From: Kitasatospora sp. GAS204B
Lineage (GTDB): Bacteria > Actinomycetota > Actinomycetes > Streptomycetales > Streptomycetaceae
Length of the DNA: 64,000 bases
NCBI RefSeq assembly: GCF_029892155.1
Contig: NZ_JARZAG010000018.1
Coordinates: forward strand, 1 to 64,000
Direction: 5' to 3'
Within the stretch, counting starts at the first letter, position 1. Each line of letters opens with the position of its first letter. The position numbers were made by a program, and so were the translations under genes. Of the stretch, positions 8,397 to 16,087 are shown piece by piece. The notes beneath the pieces are model-generated. The model had not been told where the DNA came from and made no database searches. It worked only from the letters and a program-made list of their open reading frames with translations.

Positions 8397-9809
8397 ATGA
8401 GCGGAAATCAGGGACCAGCAGAACCGACCGAACCTGGTGGCGGGGACGGTGCCGACCACGGTGCCCCGCCCCCTGGTGGCTGGGGTCCGCCGCCCGTACC
8501 CGGGACGGCGCGGCCAGGGCCGCCCCCGGCTCAGCCGCCGGCGCCATCTCACCCGTTCGGGCCAGCGCCGCCACCGCCGCCGTATCCACCCGGCCCGATG
8601 CCGCCGCCGTACGGCTCCTACCCGCCGCCACCACGGCGGCGGCACCGGGGGCGCACCTCGCTGGTGCTGCTGGCGGGCGTGGCCGTGGCCGTAGGGACCG
8701 GGATCGGCCTGGACCAGGCGTTCTGGCAGCAGTCAGCGTCACCCGGACCCACGCCGGCCAACCCGACGGCGCCGTACGTTCCACCGAATTCCGGCGGCGG
8801 GAACGGCGGAGCGAGCGGCGGGAACGGTTCCACCGGGGCGACCGGCATCGCGGCGCAGGTGGATCCGACGCTGGTGAACATCAACATCACGATCGGTTAC
8901 CAGGGTGTGCAGGCGGCCGGCACCGGCATCGTGCTCAGCTCCACCGGCGAGGTGCTCACCAACAACCATGTGATCAACGGCGCCACCTCGATATCCGCGA
9001 CCGACGTGGGCAACGGCCGCAGCTACACGGCGACGGTGGTCGGCTACGACCGCACCGGCGACCTGGCGGTGATCCAGCTGAAGGATGCCTCCGGGCTGGC
9101 GACCGCGAAGCTCGGCGACTCCTCGAAGGTGGCCGTGGGTGACACGGTGACGGCGATCGGCAACGCCGGTGGGACCGGCCAGACGCCGACGCCGGCGGCG
9201 GGCAGCGTGACCGCGCTCGACCAGGCGATAACGGCGAGTGACCAGGCGAGCGGGACGGCCGAGCAGCTCAGCGGGCTGATCCAGGTGGACGCGAATGTCC
9301 AGCCCGGTGACTCGGGCGGTTCGCTGGTCGACTCCTCCGGCGCGGTGATCGGCATCGACACCGCCGGTTCCGACACCTCCGACCCGCAGGCCGTCACCCA
9401 GGGCTTCGCGATCCCGATCAACACCGCGCTGCCGCTGGCCCAGCAGATCATGGCGGGCAAGCCGAGCACGGACGTGCACGTGGGGCCGACCGCTTTCCTC
9501 GGCGTGGAGGTCGCGACGGATTCGGGCTCGGGCAACAGCAGTTCGGGCAACAGCGGCTCCGGCAACGGCGGCTCGGGCAACGGCGTGCTGGTCGCCGGGG
9601 TGGTCGCGGGTTCCCCGGCCGCGAAGGCCGGTCTCGCCCAGGGAGACCAGATCACCGCGGTCGACGGGCAGACCGTCGCCGGCCCCGACGCGCTGACCAG
9701 CCTGATGGTGAACCAGAGCCCCGGCAGCCGGGTGACCGTCCAGTGGACCGACGCCGCCGGCGCGTCCCACAGCGGCACGGTCACCCTGGTCAGCGGCCCG
9801 GCCGACTGA
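8397..9809 (+). CDS. membrane-anchored S1C serine protease with PDZ domain (HtrA/DegP type)
   Basis: Protein of 470 aa for extracytoplasmic protein quality control. Order: a Pro/Gly-rich cytoplasmic N-terminus (1-80), one transmembrane helix (about 87-105), a low-complexity G/N/S linker, a trypsin-like domain with the catalytic triad H191 (LTNNHVI), D222 (RTGDLAVI) and S306 (QPGDSGGSL), a G/S/N linker (SGNSSSGNSG), then a C-terminal PDZ domain (GVLVAGVVAGSPAAKAGL...). The start at 8397 is followed by the normal Pro-rich head of actinobacterial homologues; a weak GGTGGGG lies just upstream. Monocistronic. Confidence 0.92.
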   Translation: MSGNQGPAEPTEPGGGDGADHGAPPPGGWGPPPVPGTARPGPPPAQPPAPSHPFGPAPPPPPYPPGPMPPPYGSYPPPPRRRHRGRTSLVLLAGVAVAVGTGIGLDQAFWQQSASPGPTPANPTAPYVPPNSGGGNGGASGGNGSTGATGIAAQVDPTLVNINITIGYQGVQAAGTGIVLSSTGEVLTNNHVINGATSISATDVGNGRSYTATVVGYDRTGDLAVIQLKDASGLATAKLGDSSKVAVGDTVTAIGNAGGTGQTPTPAAGSVTALDQAITASDQASGTAEQLSGLIQVDANVQPGDSGGSLVDSSGAVIGIDTAGSDTSDPQAVTQGFAIPINTALPLAQQIMAGKPSTDVHVGPTAFLGVEVATDSGSGNSSSGNSGSGNGGSGNGVLVAGVVAGSPAAKAGLAQGDQITAVDGQTVAGPDALTSLMVNQSPGSRVTVQWTDAAGASHSGTVTLVSGPAD

Positions 9810-9851
9810 GGACCGGCCGGCCCGGCGCGGGCGGCTACGCGGTCCGCGACC

Positions 9852-10907
9852 TCAGGTCGCCGACCGCGCCGCCAGGCTCGCCGCTTCGGCGAGCAGCCGG
9901 TAGGAGTCGAGCAGCGCCGTCCGGTCGTGGGCACTCGTGGTGACCAGGAACTCGTCGGCGCCGGTGAGCGCCAGGAGGGCGCGGAGTTCGGCGACGGCCT
10001 GATCCGGCGTCCCGACGATATGGCCGCCGAGCGCCTTGTCGTAGGCGGCGCGCTCGCGCGGGGTCATCGAGCGGGCCAGGATCTCCGAGACCGGGGCGAG
10101 CGGCGGGAACTCGCCGTGGGTGCGGGAGTAGGCGGCGGCCCAGGCTTCGGAGACCAGCAACTCCCGTGCCGCCTCGGTCGTCTCGGCGACCGCCACGGTG
10201 CCGGAGAGCACGACGTACGGCTGCGCGGCCTGCGCGGAGGGGCGGAACCGGGCGCGGTAGCGGTCGACGGCGGCCACCATCGCGTCCGCCCCGTGCGGTC
10301 CACCAATGACCAGCGGCAGGCCCGCCTCGGCGGCGATGTCGGCCCCCGCGCCCGTGGCCAGCACGAAGGCGGGCACCCGCAGGCCCTCGGCGGGCCGCAC
10401 GTGCACCTCGGGGTGCACGCTGCGGGCGGTGTCGAAGTAGCCGAGCAGCTCGGCCAGTTGCTCGGCGAAGTGGTCGGCGGCGTCCTTGTCCCGGCCGAGC
10501 GCGCGCCGGATGCCGTCGGTGAACGCCACCGAGCGGCCGAGCCCCATGTCGATCCGGTCGGGGAAGAGCGCGGCGAGCACCCCGAACTGCTCGGCCACGA
10601 TCATCGGCTGGTGGTTGGGCAGCATCACGCCACCGGTGCCGACCCGGATCCGGCTGGTCGCCGCCGCCACGGCCGCCGCCAGCACGGTGGGCGCCGAGCC
10701 CGCCACCCCCGGCACGCCGTGGTGCTCCGACACCCAGAACCGGTGGTAGCCGAGCCGCTCCGCCTGCCGCGCGAAGGCCACCGTGTCACGCAGCGCCTGC
10801 GGCGGGCCGTCGCCCTGCCGGATCCGGGAGCGGTCCAGGACGGAGAGGCGAAGGGGTGCCGTTGCGCTGATCACGTCGGCGGCAACGCCTTTCGGCGCGG
10901 GCGGCAT
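9852..10907 (-). CDS. LLM-class flavin-dependent oxidoreductase
   Basis: Protein of 351 aa of the luciferase-like family, the small-substrate group with strong signatures: RFWVSEHHGVPGVAGSAPTVLAAAVAA, RIRVGTGGVMLPNHQP, and FPDRIDMGLGRSVAFTDG (flavin phosphate binding). It likely uses FMN. Substrate unknown. The ATG at 10907 is kept, but no Shine-Dalgarno is visible; a GTG at 10874, just before the first conserved strand (PLRLSVLD), is an alternative. It lies 58 nt behind the DUF5994-like gene on the same strand. Confidence 0.85.
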   Translation of the reverse strand: MPPAPKGVAADVISATAPLRLSVLDRSRIRQGDGPPQALRDTVAFARQAERLGYHRFWVSEHHGVPGVAGSAPTVLAAAVAAATSRIRVGTGGVMLPNHQPMIVAEQFGVLAALFPDRIDMGLGRSVAFTDGIRRALGRDKDAADHFAEQLAELLGYFDTARSVHPEVHVRPAEGLRVPAFVLATGAGADIAAEAGLPLVIGGPHGADAMVAAVDRYRARFRPSAQAAQPYVVLSGTVAVAETTEAARELLVSEAWAAAYSRTHGEFPPLAPVSEILARSMTPRERAAYDKALGGHIVGTPDQAVAELRALLALTGADEFLVTTSAHDRTALLDSYRLLAEAASLAARSAT

Positions 10908-10964
10908 TCCCGGACGGGCGCTGGTCGGTCCGGCTCGTCGGTCCAGGATCGTGAGCCCGCCTCG

Positions 10965-11471
10965 TCAGTCCTTCGCCGCCCGCGAGTCCGGCGAGTCCGG
11001 CGAGTCCTGCGAGTCGAGATCCGACCAGGCGAGCAGTTCGGCCGCCGAGGCGTGGTTGCCCGTGCGGGCGGCGGCGGCCAGGGCGGCGGCCGCGATCCGC
11101 GGTTCGGTGCAGGGCGGCACCACCAGGAGCAGCACATGGTCCTCGGCGTCGGTGGTCAGGCTGATCGTGTCGTCGCTGGTGGTGAGCCAACCGACCTTGA
11201 CCAGCCGGCCGTTCGCCGCCACCTCGCGGGGGACGGCGCCCCAGGTGACGGTGTCCAGGCCGACCCGCAGGATCGGGCCCAGGTGCACGCTGAGCGCCGT
11301 GATCAGGTCGGGCAGTTCGGCACGCAGATTGGTCGAGCGGGGCCACCAGGCGCCGTCGAACATCCCGCCGTGCGACCGGGTCGGCTCCAGCGCCAGTCGT
11401 GGCAGCGAGGGCACGCCGAGCCCCGGCCAGGGGCCGTGGGAGTAGGGAGGAGGAAGGGGCACCTGTGTCAT
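10965..11471 (-). CDS. DUF5994-like hypothetical protein
   Basis: Protein of 168 aa resembling the Streptomyces proteins that open with P-R-L-A-L-E-P and contain G-x-x-D-G-A-W-W-P-R-S (here LALEPTRSHGGMFDGAWWPRS), then a WGAVPREVAANGRLVKVGW core. Function unknown. The C-terminus ends in an acidic DSQDSPDSPDS repeat made of nine-base copies. The ATG at 11471 has AGGCGG about 8 nt upstream, better than the one at 11525. Divergent from the CBS-domain gene. Confidence 0.7.
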   Translation of the reverse strand: MTQVPLPPPYSHGPWPGLGVPSLPRLALEPTRSHGGMFDGAWWPRSTNLRAELPDLITALSVHLGPILRVGLDTVTWGAVPREVAANGRLVKVGWLTTSDDTISLTTDAEDHVLLLVVPPCTEPRIAAAALAAAARTGNHASAAELLAWSDLDSQDSPDSPDSRAAKD

Positions 11472-11523
11472 CGGGAGCCGCCTGCCCGGTCCGTGCAGGG
11501 GACCGATCATGACCCAGGGCGAC

Positions 11524-11543
11524 ACCGGTGCGATTACCGGTGT
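11524..11543. promoter_or_regulatory. candidate operator palindrome between divergent genes
   Basis: Perfect inverted repeat CACCGGT-N6-ACCGGTG in the 273-bp gap between the DUF5994-like gene and the CBS-pair gene. It could serve either promoter; no regulator can be named. Confidence 0.35.
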
Positions 11544-11744
11544 GCGACATGTCCTCGGTTACTGCAACGGTACTGCTCAGCGGCGGTCCGCGGGGTCGAC
11601 GTGGCCCCGGGATCGACGCCGGCGAGGAGTAGCCTGGAGGTGTCCAGAGCATCTCGTATCCCGGTCACCGTTCCGGCCTCGTTCTGGGTGAACGCACGTT
11701 CCGGGCAGCGCGCAGCTCGCCCGGAGGCAGGCACCGGTGACACC

Positions 11745-12164
11745 GTGACCATTCACCAGACTCCACCGACCGCGCGCGCCCTCACGGTCGCCGACGCGAT
11801 GGAACCGCTCGAGTACCAGATATCCGACGACAGCACGGTCGACCGGGCCAGCGACATCCTGGGTAGTGCCCATGTGGGCTACCTGCTGGTGCGCGACCAC
11901 AACGGCCGCTGCGAGGGCGTGCTGACCTCGCGCGGCCTGCACGCCTTCCGCAGCCGCTCCTGGTACACCGAACTCACCCCGGTCAGCGCCACCACCCACC
12001 AGCGCGGCCCGTTCGCCTGGCCCGGCATGGGCTTGGCGCTGGCCCGACTCGCCATGCAGATCAAGGAGTTGACGGTCTGGCCGGTGGTCGACGAGGACGG
12101 CTACACGCTCGGCCTGCTCACCGCGGACCGTGTCACCGGCCTGCTGGCGGTGCCCACGGCGTGA
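11745..12164 (+). CDS. CBS-domain pair protein
   Basis: About 139 aa forming one tandem pair of CBS domains (Bateman module): TVADAMEPLEYQISDDSTVDRASDIL...GYLLVRDHNGRCEGVLTSRGL and MQIKELTVWPVVDEDGYTLGLLTADRV. Such stand-alone pairs bind adenosyl ligands and regulate partners. The start is uncertain: GTG 11745 fits the domain boundary but has no Shine-Dalgarno at normal distance (a GGAGG lies 18 nt away); GTG 11688 is an in-frame alternative. Confidence 0.75.
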   Translation: MTIHQTPPTARALTVADAMEPLEYQISDDSTVDRASDILGSAHVGYLLVRDHNGRCEGVLTSRGLHAFRSRSWYTELTPVSATTHQRGPFAWPGMGLALARLAMQIKELTVWPVVDEDGYTLGLLTADRVTGLLAVPTA

Positions 12165-12185
12165 CCAGCGGCTCGACCGGCACGA

Positions 12186-12191
12186 TACCGT
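12186..12191 (+). promoter_or_regulatory. -10 hexamer of a probably leaderless promoter (PadR gene)
   Basis: TACCGT ends 6 nt before the ATG at 12198, with TGACCA 18 nt further upstream as a possible -35. There is no Shine-Dalgarno, so transcription starting at the A of the ATG is expected. Confidence 0.5.
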
Positions 12192-12197
12192 CACGGC

Positions 12198-12716
12198 ATG
12201 GCTGACACCCGGCTGACCACGCCCTCCTTCCTGGTCCTCGGCATCATCGACAAGCTCGGCGAGGCCAGCCCGTACGACGTGAAGGTCGAGGCCGCCCGCA
12301 CGGTGGCGCTGTTCTGGTCGATGCCGCACGCGCAGGTGTACGCGCAGTGCGACCGTTTGGCGGCGGCCGGCCTGCTGTCGGAGGTCCGGCAGGAGGGCGG
12401 GCGCAACCGGCGGCAGATGAAGCTGACCGACGCGGGCCGGGCGGCGCTGGCCCAGTGGCTCGCCGACCCCACCTTCGTGCCGGTCGAGGCACGCGAGCGC
12501 GGCATCCTCAAGCTCTGGTTCGGGGCCCGGGCCGAGGTCCAGGCTCCCGAGCAACTCACCGAGCACGAGCGCACGTTGACCAGCTACGAGGAGGTCGCCG
12601 AGAGCGTCGGCGGGCTGCTGACCCGGGGGCAGCGCGAGGCGCTGGAGTTCGGGATCCGCTACGAGCGGATGATGGTCGACTTCTGGCAGTGGGCGGCCCA
12701 GCGCGGCGAGTCGTGA
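12198..12716 (+). CDS. PadR family transcriptional regulator
   Basis: Protein of 172 aa. The N-terminal winged helix has the PadR pattern: FLVLGIIDKLGEASPYDVKVEA, then the recognition region SMPHAQVYAQCDRLAAAGLLSEVRQEGGRNRRQMKLTDAGRAAL. A C-terminal helical dimerisation region follows (PadR C-terminal, Vir-like). It probably represses an efflux or stress gene; its target is not evident, since the next gene is on the other strand. Translation looks leaderless (see 12186-12191). Confidence 0.88.
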   Translation: MADTRLTTPSFLVLGIIDKLGEASPYDVKVEAARTVALFWSMPHAQVYAQCDRLAAAGLLSEVRQEGGRNRRQMKLTDAGRAALAQWLADPTFVPVEARERGILKLWFGARAEVQAPEQLTEHERTLTSYEEVAESVGGLLTRGQREALEFGIRYERMMVDFWQWAAQRGES

Positions 12717-12757
12717 CCCGTGGCGGCGGAGCACCGGGGCACCCCGCCGTCCGGCAA

Positions 12758-14173
12758 CTAGCCCAGCAGCGCCTTGAGTTCGGCGGCCCCGATCAGGCCG
12801 ACACCGTGCCCGTCGTGCACCACCACCGCGGTGTCGCAGCCGGCCGCGGTCAGTTCGGCGAGCGCCGCGTCCGCGCGCTCGCCGGTGCCGAATCGCGGCA
12901 GCGGCGCGGTGAGGTGGTCGGCGATCGGGTCGGTCGGTGCGGCCTTGCCCTGCGCGAGGGCGGCGGCCAGCTGCTCCAACGAGGCCGCGCCGAGCAGTTC
13001 GAGCGCGGTCGGCTGGCGGCCGGGCGCGACGGGGGCCGGTCCGGCCGGCAGGACGGGGTCGGCGCCGGCGGCCGCGCGAGCCCGCAGCGCGTCCAGCGCC
13101 TGGCCCACCGTGCTGCGGTGGTGCAGGTAGGGCAGCGGGCGCTCGCGCAGCTCGGCGGGGACGGCGTCGCCGACCAGCGGGTGGGCCGCATCGCCGTCCA
13201 GGAAGCCGTTGCGCAGCATCCAGTCGTCGTTGAAGTACTTGGACAGGTACTGCCGCCCCGAGTCCGGCAGCATCACCACCACCAGCTGCTCCGGGCCGAG
13301 TTCGGCGGCCACCCGCAGGGCCGCCGTGACCGCCGTGCCGGACGAGCCGCCGACCAGCAGGCCCTCCTGGCGGGCGAGTCGACGGATCGTCAGCAGCGCG
13401 TCCCGGTCGGCGATCGGCAGGAGCTCGTCCACCACCTCGCGGTGGAAGGAGACCGGCCAGCTGTCGTCGATCGTCTCGGGGTGGCGGAACCGGCCGGCGG
13501 CCTCGACGAAGTAGGGGCGTCCGTCGCCGCCGGAGTAGACCGAGGAGGCGGGGTCGGCGCCGATCACCCGGACCGCGCCGTCGCTGGCCTCCTTGAGGAA
13601 GCGCCCTGTACCGCTGATCGTGCCGCCGGTGCCCACGCAGGAGACCAGGTGGGTGACCCGGCCCTCGGTCTGCCGCCAGATCTCCGGCCCGGTGGTCCGG
13701 TAGTACGCGTCAGGGTTGGCCGGATTGTCGTACTGCTGGGCGAACCAACCGCCCGGGGTCTGCTCGGCGATCCGGCGGGCGAGGTTCACGATGTGCTCCG
13801 GGTCCTCCAGCGGCAGCCCGCCCGGGCGGACCACCACCTCGGCACCGTAGGCGCGCAGCGTGGCGATCTTCTCCGCACTGCTCTTGTCCGGCAGCACCAC
13901 GACGGTCCGGTAGCCCTTGGCCGCCGCCACCATGGCGAGCCCGGCCCCGGTGTTGCCCGAGGTGGCCTCGACCACCGTGCCGCCGGGCCGCAGCGCCCCG
14001 GACCGCTCGGCCTCCTCGATCATGCGCAGGCCCGGCCGGTCCTTGACGCTGCCGCCCGCGCTCAGGTATTCGAGCTTGGCGTAGACGGGAGCGGTGCGGC
14101 CCGCACCGGGCGTGCGCAGGCGCACCAGCGGTGTGTTGCCGATGAGTTCGAGCAGCGATTCGTGAACGTCCAT
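12758..14173 (-). CDS. PLP-dependent cystathionine beta-synthase-like enzyme
   Basis: Protein of 471 aa: fold-type II PLP enzyme (residues 1-330) followed by a C-terminal regulatory CBS-like region. The PLP lysine is K44 (GGSVKDRPGLRMI); SGNTGAGLA binds the substrate carboxylate; GTGGTISGTG is the phosphate loop; GGSSGTAV holds the pyridine-nitrogen Ser. It should condense serine (or O-acetylserine) with homocysteine or sulfide. The last ~45 residues contain one clear CBS motif (CDTAVVVHDGHGVGLIG), with the first CBS copy poorly conserved. It precedes galU on the minus strand only by proximity, not as an evident operon. Confidence 0.88.
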   Translation of the reverse strand: MDVHESLLELIGNTPLVRLRTPGAGRTAPVYAKLEYLSAGGSVKDRPGLRMIEEAERSGALRPGGTVVEATSGNTGAGLAMVAAAKGYRTVVVLPDKSSAEKIATLRAYGAEVVVRPGGLPLEDPEHIVNLARRIAEQTPGGWFAQQYDNPANPDAYYRTTGPEIWRQTEGRVTHLVSCVGTGGTISGTGRFLKEASDGAVRVIGADPASSVYSGGDGRPYFVEAAGRFRHPETIDDSWPVSFHREVVDELLPIADRDALLTIRRLARQEGLLVGGSSGTAVTAALRVAAELGPEQLVVVMLPDSGRQYLSKYFNDDWMLRNGFLDGDAAHPLVGDAVPAELRERPLPYLHHRSTVGQALDALRARAAAGADPVLPAGPAPVAPGRQPTALELLGAASLEQLAAALAQGKAAPTDPIADHLTAPLPRFGTGERADAALAELTAAGCDTAVVVHDGHGVGLIGAAELKALLG

Positions 14174-14246
14174 CCCGGCAGACTATCCGCAGCGCTTCGG
14201 GCCGCTCCGCGGATCCGGCCGGGGCCGGGAGGTGGCGAACGGACCG

Positions 14247-15158
14247 TCAGACCGGCTCCGGGGCCCCCGTCCCGAGGCCCTGGGCCAGCCGGCGCAGGTG
14301 CGGGCCGTAGGCGGGGTCGGCGAGCGCGGCGGCGAACTGCGCGGTCAGGTAGGCCAGCGGGTTGCCGGTGTCGTACCAGCTGCCCTGGATCACCTGCCCG
14401 TAGACGGCGCGGCTGCCCGCGTAGGCGTTGATCGCGTCGGTCAGGTAGACCTCGCCGGTGCGGTGCTCGTACCAGCGGTTGGTCTGCTCGCGCAGCTCGT
14501 CGACGATGCCCGGGGTGATCACGTAACCGCCGATCGCGGCGTAGTCGGAGGGCGCCTCCTCGGGCGTCGGCTTCTCGACCAGGCCGGTGATCCGCAGCAG
14601 GCCGCCGTCCAGGTCCTCCTTGACCACCGGGACGCCGTAGCGCGGTGCGTCCGCGCGGTCCATCGGCATCAGCGCGAGCACCGGGCAGTTGGTCGCCTCG
14701 TACGCGCGGACCAGCTGCTGGGCGCGCGGGACCTCCGCGACGAAGACGTCGTCGGGCCAGAGCACCAGGATCGGCTCGTCGCCGAAGTTGCGGGCCGCGT
14801 TGAGCACGGGGGTGCCGTTGCCGTACGGGCCGTGCTGGTCGAGGTAGGTGAGGTGGCCGGCCCGGGAGAGTTCGCCGACCTCCTCCACCGCGTCCGCGTA
14901 CCCCGTCTTGCCGGCCTCGCGCAGCTGGGCGACCAGGGCGGGGTTGGGTCGGAAGTGGTCCTGGATCAGCCCCTTGCCACCGGAGACCACGATGGTGATG
15001 TCGGTGATCCCGGAGGCGATCAGCTCGCGGACCGTGTGCTCGATCACCGGCCGGTCGCCGACCGGCAGCATCTCCTTCGGCGTGGCCTTGGTCAGCGGCA
15101 GCAGGCGGGACCCGAGGCCGGCGGCGGGGATCACCGCGCGGCGGATGGTCTGGGGCAT
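14247..15158 (-). CDS. galU: UTP--glucose-1-phosphate uridylyltransferase
   Basis: Protein of 303 aa that makes UDP-glucose from UTP and glucose-1-phosphate for cell-envelope sugars. The nucleotide-binding start RRAVIPAAGLGSRLLPLTKATPKEMLP is diagnostic, with VEKP (VEKPTPEEAPSD), GGYVITP and EVYLTDAI further along. The ATG at 15158 follows GGGAGAT at 8 nt and places the Rossmann-like strand at residue 6, as normal. The gene directly precedes nothing else co-directional within 70 nt, so is likely monocistronic. Confidence 0.95.
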   Translation of the reverse strand: MPQTIRRAVIPAAGLGSRLLPLTKATPKEMLPVGDRPVIEHTVRELIASGITDITIVVSGGKGLIQDHFRPNPALVAQLREAGKTGYADAVEEVGELSRAGHLTYLDQHGPYGNGTPVLNAARNFGDEPILVLWPDDVFVAEVPRAQQLVRAYEATNCPVLALMPMDRADAPRYGVPVVKEDLDGGLLRITGLVEKPTPEEAPSDYAAIGGYVITPGIVDELREQTNRWYEHRTGEVYLTDAINAYAGSRAVYGQVIQGSWYDTGNPLAYLTAQFAAALADPAYGPHLRRLAQGLGTGAPEPV

Positions 15159-15334
15159 CGGACATCTCCCGTGATCTGGGTACGGGCGCACCGGAGGGCG
15201 CAACGACGTTCGACGCTACCAAGGTTGACGGGTGGTCAGGCACTGCCCCCGGGGCGGGCCCGGGTGCGGCCCGGGCCCGCGGGGGTGTGGTCCGACGGCG
15301 GGGAGTTGACCCGCGTGGCGCTGCACGCCGGCTG

Positions 15335-15736
15335 TCAGGCGAGCACCTTGCGCTTGGCGTTCTGGTACTCCTCCTCGGTGAGGTCACCGCTCTTCCTGAG
15401 CTCGGCCAGCCGGGCCAGGGCGTCGACGTGGTCGGCCGATCCGCCGCCCGTACTGCCGGCCGCCTCCTGGATGTACGTGCGCATCTCCTGTTCGGCATCC
15501 AGCGAGCGCTGGATCTCACGGGCGCCCATGCCCTTGCCGCGCACGATCAGGTAGACGAACACACCGACGAACGGCAGGCAGATCAGGAACACCGACCAGC
15601 CGGCCTTCCCCCAGCCACCGACCGAGTCGTCCCGGAACAGGTCCCCGAACACCCGGAAGAGCAGGAAGAACCAGAGGATCCAGAGGAAGATCCACATGGT
15701 GGTGAAGAAGACGTTGAGCAGCGGATAGGAATTCAC
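15335..15736 (-). CDS. SHOCT-domain membrane protein
   Basis: Protein of 133 aa: two transmembrane segments (about residues 8-30 and 48-66) of the PLDc_N type, a linker (about 75-100), and a C-terminal SHOCT motif (ALARLAELRKSGDLTEEEYQNAKRKVL), a short oligomerisation helix pair. Function unknown; such proteins are common single genes in streptomycetes. GTG at 15736 has GGGAGG at 6 nt. A much longer frame upstream runs antisense through the transporter gene and is not coding. Confidence 0.8.
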   Translation of the reverse strand: MNSYPLLNVFFTTMWIFLWILWFFLLFRVFGDLFRDDSVGGWGKAGWSVFLICLPFVGVFVYLIVRGKGMGAREIQRSLDAEQEMRTYIQEAAGSTGGGSADHVDALARLAELRKSGDLTEEEYQNAKRKVLA

Positions 15737-15862
15737 GGGGATCCTCCCGGAGTCGCCTGGCGCCCGCCGCAGGTCGTTCGCAGCGGGCGGGCGCGGGTCG
15801 ACGGCCGAGCAGCGGGTGCGCTGGCGAGCCGCCAGGAAGTGCTGAAGTCGCCGGTCGCGTCC

Positions 15863-15950
15863 AGGGCGCGTCTTCAAAGTCCCGCCGGGTCCGCGACGCC
15901 GGGCATCCCGCGCCGCGGACCGATCCGACGCGACTTTGAAGACGCGCCCT
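15863..15950. mobile_element. MITE-like element with 19-bp perfect terminal inverted repeats
   Basis: Bases 15863-15881 (starting AGGGCGCGTCTTCAAAGTC) are exactly the reverse complement of 15932-15950. The 50-nt interior has no ORF and contains a nested perfect 8-bp stem (15888-15895 with 15914-15921). The right end reads CCCTAG and the left CCAGGG, compatible with a degraded CTAG target. This is the structure of a miniature inverted-repeat transposable element; the parent insertion sequence is not in this window. The rest of the 15737-16087 gap shows nothing else. Confidence 0.65.
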
Positions 15951-16087
15951 AGTTCGATACTCCTCTCCTGCGGTCGGTCGGCAAGACGGCGGACCGGGGA
16001 CGGCCCGGCCGGACAAGCACGCTGTGCATCCGTCAGATCACCGACTGCTACGGTGCTGCTGTCGTCGGCACGAGCTGTGGAGGTGCG

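Noticed and set aside
12347-14431. Very long open frames antisense to or shifted from known genes (also 1317-3020, 4670-6610, 15335-17554, 51756-54101)
   Set aside because: They are rich in R, G, P and A, lack any motif, and mirror the codon pattern of the true genes on the other strand. At this G+C such shadow frames are expected.
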